Source: JAYUHK01 sp043778415 (GTDB taxonomy: Bacteria; Bacteroidota; Bacteroidia; Chitinophagales; Saprospiraceae). From it: a stretch of DNA of 18,018 bases. The position numbers were made by a program, and so were the translations under genes. Below the pieces are notes generated by a model that searched no databases, was not told the DNA's origin, and worked only from the letters and a program-made list of their open reading frames with translations. Numbering within the stretch: the stretch's first letter is position 1; every line of letters starts with the position of its first letter. Shown one piece after another: positions 1 to 5,502 of this stretch. The DNA lies in assembly GCA_043778415.1 (NCBI GenBank), contig JAYWGG010000225.1, positions 1 to 18,018 of the forward strand, in the 5' to 3' direction.

Positions 1-20
1 TTTATTTTTTCTGTTTGAGT

Positions 21-497
21 CTATAAGTCGAGTACTCCAAAAGTCTGCCCAAATGGAATATTTAGGTCAATGAATTGAAACTTTGGGCTTAAATTTTCTT
101 TTAGCAAATTGTATATTTTGTGGCTTTCAGAGTCCGACGAAAGATAAAATTCAACACTTTTTTCCACATCAGCAGTCGCAAATAATTTAGTATCATTTGG
201 TATAATGTTGCGTTCTACAAGCTGTAATTTATTTTTATTTTGAAAAACCAGTTTTGCAAATTCGCCAGTCTTCTTTGAGTGGTCAAGATTGAACGGAATA
301 ATTTGTAAATTTTTTAGAGGCAATTCGCTGATGTCTCCACCAACACAATATTCGGCGATAGAAATTGTAGAAACATACATTTTGATTTCATTTTGCAAAA
401 AATAACGAAAATATCCGTCTGCATTATTGAACAACGGCGAATCGTCATTAAGGAATCTCAAAAAAAAACTGGTATCAAGTAGAACAGCTTTATGCAT
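21..497 (-). CDS. PIN-domain nuclease, probable toxin of a two-gene toxin-antitoxin module
   Basis: A 158-residue protein with the full set of PIN-domain acids: Asp8 in the opening strand (VLLDTSFFLRFL), Glu49 (SIAEYC), Asp102 (PNDTKLFATAD) and Asp122 (YLSSDSES). PIN proteins are Mg/Mn-dependent ribonucleases, and VapC-type members cleave tRNA or rRNA. All four metal-binding positions are present, so activity is expected. At 158 residues it is slightly longer than typical VapC. Translation starts at an ATG that overlaps the stop codon of the upstream gene by 8 bases. The start is preceded by an AGGAGG sequence with 5-base spacing, so the two genes are almost certainly co-translated. The order (partner first, nuclease second) and the overlap are typical of toxin-antitoxin pairs. 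The gene is AT-rich compared with the genes from 1814 on. The PIN call is firm. The toxin role is inferred from context, and the RNA target cannot be read from the sequence. Confidence 0.8.
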   Translation of the reverse strand: MHKAVLLDTSFFLRFLNDDSPLFNNADGYFRYFLQNEIKMYVSTISIAEYCVGGDISELPLKNLQIIPFNLDHSKKTGEFAKLVFQNKNKLQLVERNIIPNDTKLFATADVEKSVEFYLSSDSESHKIYNLLKENLSPKFQFIDLNIPFGQTFGVLDL

Positions 498-1281
498 CGT
501 AGCCTCCTCTTAATTCTTTGAGCCAAGCATCTGGATTTACATTTTTGAGCCAAGATTTTTTTGCTTTTTCACGCAAAGAGGTTAAATATATGTCGTCATA
601 AGTTGGTTGAAAATCAACCAATTCAATAAACTTTAAAGAAGATTTGTCTAACTCACCCGTTTCACTGTGTTGTTTTCCGACGGCTCTAATTCCGTAAGGT
701 TTTTTGTGTATTATGTTTTCGTCCAAGTTTTCAAAAAATGAAACAGGTGTAAAAACGGTCACGCTTCCAAATTCGTCCGTATTTATATGAATGTTAGTTT
801 TATCTTTTCCTCCGGCATTAGTGATTTTGCCATAAAAATAAAATTCAGCATCAACCCAGATGGCTTCTGTTCTGTAGAGTTGGGTAGTTCTGTCCACCTT
901 GATTTCGTTTGAGTTATCAAGTGAGGTTTTGATGGTAAAAGTATAATTTTTTTTAGCAGCAATTTTTTGAATATTTTCAAAAGATTTTGCAGTAGATAAT
1001 TCTAAAAAGTCAATATTTTGTGATTGTTGCACCTGCCCGATGATTGCATTGAAGCCAATTATAAATTGAATTGAAGTCTCAAAAATATGTCTAACAGAAC
1101 CATCTTCAATTTTGTAAGCAATATTGGGTCTATCTTTTTTGTCGCCAGAGTGTAAAAGATTTTCGGCATTTTCTAAAATAGAAATTATCTCCTTGATGTC
1201 ATAATTATCAGGGGAAAGTTCAATATTTCCTTTTGAACCGGTTATTCTTATTTCTATTTGTCCAATTTTTTCCACGAGCAA
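490..1281 (-). CDS. Protein of unrecognised family, candidate large antitoxin for the PIN nuclease
   Basis: A protein of about 261-263 residues whose family I do not recognise. No ATG occurs near the 5' end. An in-frame stop lies three codons before the TTG at 1281, so the start must be that TTG or the GTG at 1275. Residues ~1-130 look mixed alpha/beta (a GSVRHIFET segment near 62-70). Residues ~135-225 are beta-rich (FYFYGKITNAGGKDKTNIHI, then GIRAVGKQHSETGELDKSSL). No helix-turn-helix, AbrB or ribbon-helix-helix motif is evident. The last ~28 residues form a charged helix ending SWLKNVNPDAWLKELRGGYD plus one Ala. This resembles the C-terminal tails by which VapB/Phd-type antitoxins bind PIN toxins (a Trp and Arg-rich segment of the D-x-D-E-W/Y-x-x-x-L-R kind). 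With the 8-base overlap onto the nuclease gene, I infer an antitoxin-like partner. A PIN-associated RNA-binding or specificity subunit is the main alternative. Confidence 0.6.
   Translation of the reverse strand: MLVEKIGQIEIRITGSKGNIELSPDNYDIKEIISILENAENLLHSGDKKDRPNIAYKIEDGSVRHIFETSIQFIIGFNAIIGQVQQSQNIDFLELSTAKSFENIQKIAAKKNYTFTIKTSLDNSNEIKVDRTTQLYRTEAIWVDAEFYFYGKITNAGGKDKTNIHINTDEFGSVTVFTPVSFFENLDENIIHKKPYGIRAVGKQHSETGELDKSSLKFIELVDFQPTYDDIYLTSLREKAKKSWLKNVNPDAWLKELRGGYDA
503..510 (-). promoter_or_regulatory. Strong Shine-Dalgarno sequence for the PIN gene
   Basis: The minus strand reads AGAGGAGG, then five bases, then the ATG of the PIN gene. It sits inside the Arg-Gly-Gly codons of the upstream gene. 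Nearly all other genes in the window lack such a site, as expected for Bacteroidota, so this one decides the PIN start and supports coupled translation. Confidence 0.65.
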
Positions 1282-1463
1282 ATTTAGTCAAAATGAAAAA
1301 CTGACCTTTAATCATTTAAGAAGAAAAGTTTGAGTTGCTTTAACACAATGCACACTCTGCGTTTCTTTGCAAAATTAAGTTATTTTTTGTGTCCCGCAAA
1401 TATTCTCAAAAATATTTTTAAAGTGCAGAAAACAAAAAACTTGTAGCTTTTGATACCCCCAAA

Positions 1464-1504
1464 AACCAAAAAAATCCACTCCGTTACTCAAAACGAAGTG
1501 GATT
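1464..1504 (-). terminator. Rho-independent terminator after tRNA-Asp
   Basis: On the minus strand, 8 bases (AATCCACT, 1504-1497) pair perfectly with AGTGGATT (1480-1473). After one mismatch the stem continues with CGTT/AACG around a 6-base loop. A run of T follows directly (1474-1464). It sits 13 bases past the 3' end of the tRNA, so it ends tRNA-Asp transcription and separates it from the PIN unit. Confidence 0.75.
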
Positions 1505-1516
1505 CTTAATAATCTG

Positions 1517-1590
1517 CGGACCGGACGGGACTCGAACCCGCGACCTCCGCCGTGACAGGGCGGCATTCTAACCAACTGAACTACCGATCC
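1517..1590 (-). tRNA. tRNA-Asp (anticodon GTC)
   Basis: Read on the minus strand from 1590, it begins with acceptor strand GGATCGG. This pairs with CCGGTCC at the 3' end (six Watson-Crick pairs and one T-G). The D-arm region is GTTCAGTTGGTTAGAAT. The anticodon stem CCGCC/GGCGG encloses loop CTGTCAC, giving anticodon GTC. The T arm is GCGGG-TTCGAGT-CCCGT. The discriminator base is G, as expected for tRNA-Asp. CCA is not encoded, so it is added by the CCA-adding enzyme. A hairpin terminator follows. The AT-rich PIN unit begins a short distance beyond the 3' end, a common arrangement for acquired DNA. Confidence 0.96.
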
Positions 1591-1765
1591 GTTCTTTTGC
1601 CCAATTTATTTACATAAATTTTGCAAAATTGCTGTCCGAAATCTCCATTTCTTCAAAGCGAGTGCAAATATAGAGCAAGTTTTTTGTTCCTGCAAGTCTT
1701 TTTTTATTTATTTTTTTAAAATTAAAAAATTCTCCTCCGAATGTACTTTCTCCAACCGCTTGTGC

Positions 1766-1773
1766 TATCTTTG
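1766..1773 (+). promoter_or_regulatory. Bacteroidota -7 promoter element upstream of accA
   Basis: TATCTTTG matches the TAnnTTTG consensus exactly and lies 40 bases before the accA start, giving a leader of about 35 bases. No convincing TTG is seen at -33 with the usual spacing. A second weakness is that the gap around it (1591-1813) is very AT-rich, so chance matches are possible. Confidence 0.5.
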
Positions 1774-1813
1774 CAGTCTTTTATTTGACATCAAAATTAA
1801 AAAAATTTAATAT

Positions 1814-2773
1814 ATGACTACTTTTTTAGATTTTGAAAAACCCATTGAGTTGCTTTACGAGCAGATGGAAAAGGTAAAGCAAATCGGAGAGCAGGGCGAC
1901 CTGGACGTTACCGATATGCTCAAAGAGTTGGAAAGCAAGCTCAAAACCAAGCGCAAAGAAATCTATGGTAACCTGACGGGTTGGCAAAAAGTCCAGCTTT
2001 CGCGGCACCCAGAACGCCCCTACACCTTGTACTACATCAGCCAAATGTGCAAAAAATTTGTCGAACTGCACGGCGACCGATATTTTGCGGACGACAAAGC
2101 AATCGTAGGCGGATTGGCGCAGCTCGACGGGCAAACAGTTGTCATCATTGGGCATCAAAAAGGAGTCAATATGAAAATGCGCCAGTATCGGAACTTCGGA
2201 ATGGCGAATCCCGAAGGCTACCGAAAGGCGTTGCGGCTGATGAAAATGGCGGAACGCTTCGGATTTCCTGTCATTACGCTCATCGACACGCCCGGCGCGT
2301 ATCCGGGTTTGGAGGCAGAGGAGCGCGGGCAGGCGGAGGCGATTGCTCGCAATATGTTCGAGATGGCGCAGCTTCGGGTGCCGATAGTCTGCGTCGTGGT
2401 CGGCGAAGGCGCGTCGGGCGGAGCCATCGGTATCGGCTTGGGCGACCGCGTCTATATGATGGAAAATACTTGGTACACCGTTATTTCGCCCGAGTCTTGC
2501 TCGTCTATCCTTTGGCACAGTTGGGACTTCAAGGAAACGGCGGCAGACGCGCTCAAACTTACTCCCGAAAATATGTTGGACTTCAAACTCGTAGATGGGA
2601 TTATCAAAGAACCCATCGGCGGCGCGCACACGCAGCCCGAAGAGGCGGCGAAAAATCTGAAAAAAACCATCAAAAAAGCACTCGCAGAATTGCAGGAAAT
2701 GACTCCCGAAGCGCGCATCGAAGCCCGTATCGAAAAATACAGCCAGATGGGACGCTACGAATCGGCGATTTGA
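1814..2773 (+). CDS. accA: Acetyl-CoA carboxylase carboxyltransferase subunit alpha
   Basis: A 319-residue protein, the usual length of AccA. Together with AccD it moves the carboxyl group from carboxybiotin on AccB to acetyl-CoA, making malonyl-CoA, the first committed step of fatty acid synthesis in the cytoplasm. The N-terminal helical part (MTTFLDFEKPIELLYEQMEK, residues 1-20) is typical. The crotonase-fold carboxyltransferase domain covers about residues 75-300, with VHGDRYF-type and IDTPGAYPG segments and the glycine-rich oxyanion-hole region GEGASGGAIGIGLGDR. The TVISPESCSSILW segment is also characteristic. The gene stands alone: no accD or accB/C is adjacent. It has an ATG start and a perfect TAnnTTTG upstream. 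Nothing unusual was seen. Confidence 0.97.
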   Translation: MTTFLDFEKPIELLYEQMEKVKQIGEQGDLDVTDMLKELESKLKTKRKEIYGNLTGWQKVQLSRHPERPYTLYYISQMCKKFVELHGDRYFADDKAIVGGLAQLDGQTVVIIGHQKGVNMKMRQYRNFGMANPEGYRKALRLMKMAERFGFPVITLIDTPGAYPGLEAEERGQAEAIARNMFEMAQLRVPIVCVVVGEGASGGAIGIGLGDRVYMMENTWYTVISPESCSSILWHSWDFKETAADALKLTPENMLDFKLVDGIIKEPIGGAHTQPEEAAKNLKKTIKKALAELQEMTPEARIEARIEKYSQMGRYESAI

Positions 2774-2915
2774 GTCGCGTCGGTCGAGTAAAGTAAGTAG
2801 TTTTCAATTTTTAATTTTAATCATACAAGTATTTGATAATCAATTAGTTACAATAAGAATAAACACACATAATGCTGTAAAAATACATTCTCACAATAAA
2901 AAAACACACAACACT
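2774..2915 (+). other. AT-rich intergenic gap with small palindrome
   Basis: A 142-base gap with no gene. It begins with low-complexity AGTTTTCAATTTTTAATTTT (2799-2818). It contains TTGAT-A-ATCAA (2833-2843), part of a 14-base word (TTGATAATCAATTA, 2833-2846) repeated exactly at 5379-5392 before the M16 peptidase gene. No clear hairpin terminator for accA was found here. Confidence 0.45.
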
Positions 2916-3503
2916 ATGAATTTTATACAAAGATTTTTACAAAAAATACGGCTGCGGGCGCAGCAAAAAAGCCTCGCACTTCGCGCCAGCCAACAAAAAA
3001 TAGAACGCCGCAGATTGGACACCGATGCAGCCAAAACAGTGGGAATTTTGTTCGATGCTACGCAAGCAGCTCACCAAGAACAGGTCTTACATTTTGCGGA
3101 GCAGCTTATCAAAAAAGGAAAAAAAGTGCGTCTTTTGGGTTACATTCACGCTCCGACACCCAAAAAAGTGGAGGGCGCAAAACTCAATTTTCCACATTTT
3201 TATAAAAATGAAATCTCCGCTTCTGGCACGCTCAAAAGTACGGTAGCAGAAGATTTTATCCAGCAAAAGTTTGACGTTCTGTTTGGTTTGTACCCAAATT
3301 CGCAGTTCGCATTGGACTACGTCGGGGCGGCATCTTTGGCGCACAGCAAGATTGGACCGCACTGCGAGCGATTTCCTGACAGCTATGATTTGATGATTGA
3401 TGCGGGACAAAATGCTGATTTGCAGCACTTTATCAAGCAACTAAATTTTTATACTCACCAACTGCAATCGCGCCGTGCGCAAAAATATGAAGCAACAATT
3501 TAG
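2916..3503 (+). CDS. DUF6913-like protein of Bacteroidota
   Basis: A 195-residue protein of unknown function. It looks like the Bacteroidota-restricted DUF6913 family, which I recall as often lying beside dapA. This assignment is from memory of the family, not a search. Residues 1-35 are a basic, probably helical segment (FIQRFLQKIRLRAQQKSLAL). After this comes an alpha/beta domain: TVGILFDAT, VLHFAEQLIKKGKKVRLLGYI, FDVLFGLYPNSQFALDYVGA and YDLMIDAG. The pattern resembles a Rossmann-like fold without a recognisable catalytic motif. There is no signal peptide or membrane segment. Its 3' end overlaps dapA by 17 bases (from the ATG at 3487), so the two are probably co-translated. A link to cell-wall or lysine precursor metabolism is only a context inference. 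Confidence 0.65.
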   Translation: MNFIQRFLQKIRLRAQQKSLALRASQQKIERRRLDTDAAKTVGILFDATQAAHQEQVLHFAEQLIKKGKKVRLLGYIHAPTPKKVEGAKLNFPHFYKNEISASGTLKSTVAEDFIQQKFDVLFGLYPNSQFALDYVGAASLAHSKIGPHCERFPDSYDLMIDAGQNADLQHFIKQLNFYTHQLQSRRAQKYEATI

Positions 3504-4374
3504 AGGGACAGGCGTTGCGCTCGTCACACCGTTTCTCGAAAATGGGAAAATTGATTTTGTTTCTTACGAAAAAATCATCGAACACGTCGTCGGCGGCGGC
3601 GTGGATTTCGTGGTCGCGCTCGGCACTACGGGCGAGGCAAGCTCGTTGAGCAACGCCGAAAGCCTCGAAATTCTTGATTTTACAAAAAAAATAGTCGCCT
3701 CCCGAGTGCCGATTGTAGTCGGTTTTTTTGGTGGCAACAATACCGCCGAGCTGGTAGAAAAGATAAAAAATTTCGATTTTGAGGGCTTCGCCGCCATCAT
3801 GTCCAGCAGTCCCGCTTATGTGAAGCCGACCCAAGAGGGAATTTTTCGGCACTACATGGCGTTGGCGGAGGTCGCGCCTCGACCAATCATTATCTACAAT
3901 GTGCCGAGCAGGACTTCCTCCAACATAGAAGCCTCGACGACGCTGCGGCTGGCACACGCCAGCGAAAAATTCATCGCCGTAAAAGAAGCGTCCGCCAACA
4001 TGATGCAAGTGATGAAGATTATCAAAAATCGTCCGCCGAATTTTTTGGTCATCAGTGGCGACGATACGCTGGCACTGCCGACGGTCGCTGCGGGCGGCGA
4101 CGGCGTTATTTCGGTCATCGCCAACGCGTTGCCCAAAGAGTTTTCTGACCTTACGCGCGCTGCGCTTGCTGGCAATTTTGCAGAAGCTCGCCGCCTCAAC
4201 GAACTTCTGCTCGACCTCCACCATTGGCTGTATGTAGAAGGCAATCCCGCCGGCATCAAAGCAACATTGGAGCTGCTGCGACTTTGCCGACAAAACCTTC
4301 GTTTGCCGCTTTCGCCCGTTTCTGACGAAATATTTGCTGCCATACAAGCCGAATTAGAGCGAATAAAACAGTAA
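3487..4374 (+). CDS. dapA: 4-hydroxy-tetrahydrodipicolinate synthase
   Basis: Condenses pyruvate with aspartate semialdehyde in the cytoplasm, the first committed step towards diaminopimelate and lysine. From the ATG at 3487 the protein has 295 residues, the usual size for this TIM-barrel family. Visible active-site residues are the GTTGE motif (Thr47, Thr48), Tyr111, Tyr137 in IIYNVPSRT, Arg142, and the Schiff-base Lys166 in AVKEAS. The glycine-rich ISGDD segment follows. A GTG at 3475 in the same frame would add four residues. I prefer the ATG because homologues begin close to the FRGTGVALVTPF segment. It overlaps the upstream DUF6913-like gene, which suggests translational coupling. Related aldolases (N-acetylneuraminate lyase, KDG aldolase) share the fold, but the motif set fits DapA best. 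Confidence 0.94.
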   Translation: MKQQFRGTGVALVTPFLENGKIDFVSYEKIIEHVVGGGVDFVVALGTTGEASSLSNAESLEILDFTKKIVASRVPIVVGFFGGNNTAELVEKIKNFDFEGFAAIMSSSPAYVKPTQEGIFRHYMALAEVAPRPIIIYNVPSRTSSNIEASTTLRLAHASEKFIAVKEASANMMQVMKIIKNRPPNFLVISGDDTLALPTVAAGGDGVISVIANALPKEFSDLTRAALAGNFAEARRLNELLLDLHHWLYVEGNPAGIKATLELLRLCRQNLRLPLSPVSDEIFAAIQAELERIKQ

Positions 4375-4436
4375 TTATTGCCCTCACACAGCTTGCTTTT
4401 TGGAAAATACCAACCGCCCAAATTTTTTATTTTATT

Positions 4437-4757
4437 ATGAACAATCGCCTTCACCAACTTCTCCAAATGCTCGAAAGCAGTCCCGACGATAGTTTTTTGC
4501 TTTTCGCCATCGCCAAAGAACATGAAGGTATGCAGGATTTTGCTACCGCAAAAAAATATTATATTCAGTTAAAAACATTAGAGCCGAATTATATTGGTCT
4601 TTACTACCATCTCGGCAAGTTGCACGAAGAGTTGGACGAAAATACAGAAGCACTTGCGATATATGCAGACGGTGTCCATCGCGCACGGACATTGGGCGAC
4701 CAACACGCGCTGGCAGAGCTGCAATCAGCAAAATTAAATTTGGAAATAGACGTTTAA
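4437..4757 (+). CDS. Small tetratricopeptide-repeat protein
   Basis: A 106-residue cytoplasmic protein made almost entirely of TPR-like helix pairs. One runs from about residue 15 to 50 (DDSFLLFAIAKEHEGMQDFATAKKYY) and a second from about 52 to 85 (NYIGLYYHLGKLHEELDENT, then EALAIYADGV). TPR units are protein-binding scaffolds with no catalysis of their own. No signal peptide is present. It lies 62 bases after dapA and 13 bases before the gamma-carbonic-anhydrase gene, so it is probably transcribed with the latter. Its partner is unknown. Confidence 0.8.
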   Translation: MNNRLHQLLQMLESSPDDSFLLFAIAKEHEGMQDFATAKKYYIQLKTLEPNYIGLYYHLGKLHEELDENTEALAIYADGVHRARTLGDQHALAELQSAKLNLEIDV

Positions 4758-4770
4758 ATTTTAGCAAAAT

Positions 4771-5289
4771 ATGGCACTTATCAAATCAGTTCGCGGCTTT
4801 GAACCCAAGTTCGGCAAAAACTGTTATCTGTCTGAAAATGCGACCGTCATCGGCGATGTCGCGATGGGCGATGATTGCAGCGTGTGGTTTCAGGCGGTCG
4901 TGCGCGGCGACGTGAACAGTATCCGCATCGGCAACAAAGTCAATATTCAGGACGGCGCGATTATCCACTGCACCTATCTTGGTGCGGACACAGTGATAGG
5001 CAACAACGTTTCTGTTGGGCATCGCGCCATCGTCCACGGCTGCACGCTCCACGACAATGTGCTGGTGGGCATGGGTGCTATCGTGATGGACTACGCGGTG
5101 GTGGAAGAAAGTTGTCTGATTGCGGCAGGCGCGGTCGTCCTCGAAAACAGTCGCCTCGAAGCTGGACATCTTTATGCGGGCGTTCCCGCCAAAAAAATCA
5201 AGCCTATTTCGCCCGAGCAATTTCAGAATACCGTCCAGCGCATCGCCAATAATTATGTGATGTATGCGGATTGGTTTCGAGTGGAATAA
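4771..5289 (+). CDS. Gamma-carbonic-anhydrase family hexapeptide-repeat protein
   Basis: A 172-residue left-handed beta-helix protein of the gamma-carbonic anhydrase / YrdA / PaaY group. Hexapeptide repeats run from about residue 20 to 140 (ATVIGDVAMG, SIRIGNKVNIQDG, TVIGNNVSVGHRAIVHG, VLVGMGAIVMD). The three zinc-ligand histidines of the family can be placed at His66 (AIIHCT), His84 and His89 (GHRAIVHG). The last two are five residues apart, as in the archaeal Cam enzyme. Arg45, Asp47 and Gln60 also match conserved family positions (RGDVNSIRIG, NIQDG). Cam's acidic proton-shuttle loop is absent, as in most bacterial members, so carbonic anhydrase activity is possible but not assured. A C-terminal helix (EQFQNTVQRIANNYVMYADW) is typical. 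It lies 13 bases after the TPR gene. Confidence 0.88.
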   Translation: MALIKSVRGFEPKFGKNCYLSENATVIGDVAMGDDCSVWFQAVVRGDVNSIRIGNKVNIQDGAIIHCTYLGADTVIGNNVSVGHRAIVHGCTLHDNVLVGMGAIVMDYAVVEESCLIAAGAVVLENSRLEAGHLYAGVPAKKIKPISPEQFQNTVQRIANNYVMYADWFRVE

Positions 5290-5366
5290 GAGTTTTTAGT
5301 TGTGAGTTAAATTGTTGATTTCTAACGATTTAAGTAATTGCAAAGAATTACTTGTAATTATACAAT

Positions 5367-5401
5367 ATTGATAAATAATTGATAATCAATTATTTATCAA
5401 T
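5367..5401. repeat. 35-bp perfect palindrome
   Basis: Two 17-base arms (5367-5383 and 5385-5401) are perfectly complementary around a single A at 5384. The right arm is also the first part of the tandem repeat that follows. The DNA is almost pure A/T. It could extrude a cruciform, form an RNA hairpin, or be the site of a dimeric DNA-binding protein. It has no following T-run of terminator type. Confidence 0.85.
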
Positions 5402-5417
5402 TATTTATCAATTATTT
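5385..5417. repeat. Three tandem copies of an 11-bp repeat
   Basis: ATCAATTATTT occurs three times head to tail (5385-5395, 5396-5406, 5407-5417) with no mismatch. A fourth copy in inverted orientation (5373-5383) forms the left arm of the palindrome. An 11-bp period is one helical turn, so the copies lie on the same DNA face. Confidence 0.85.
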
Positions 5418-5422
5418 ATGCG

Positions 5423-5447
5423 ACTAAAAACTAAAAACTAAAAACTA
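5423..5447. repeat. Tandem 7-bp ACTAAAA repeat
   Basis: ACTAAAA occurs three times in tandem (5423-5443) plus a partial fourth copy. The 11-base AACTAAAAACT (5436-5446) is present in inverted form at 5291-5301, at the other end of the same gap. An 18-base stretch (5433-5450) occurs again exactly at 17297-17314. Confidence 0.8.
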
Positions 5448-5502
5448 TTTTCATTTCTCTAAAAATGTCACAAAAATAAATTATTTCTTAAAAAAATATA
5501 CT

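Noticed and set aside
13..1335. Direct repeat GTTTGAGT on both sides of the PIN unit (13-20 and 1328-1335) as possible insertion-site duplication
   Set aside because: Only 8 bases, no terminal inverted repeats and no transposase. A match this short is easily due to chance.
1375..1575. Open frame of 66 codons running across tRNA-Asp on the minus strand
   Set aside because: Its first third is translated tRNA (the familiar GFESRP-type reading of the T arm). It is a shadow of the RNA gene.
1617..1630. Perfect 14-bp palindrome AATTTTGCAAAATT upstream of tRNA-Asp
   Set aside because: Short and A/T-rich, expected by chance in such a gap. No second copy or partner gene suggests an operator.
1826..2796. 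Long open frames in other frames and on the opposite strand of accA
   Set aside because: Low-quality Arg/His-rich translations overlapping a clear accA. The higher GC here makes stop codons rare in other frames.
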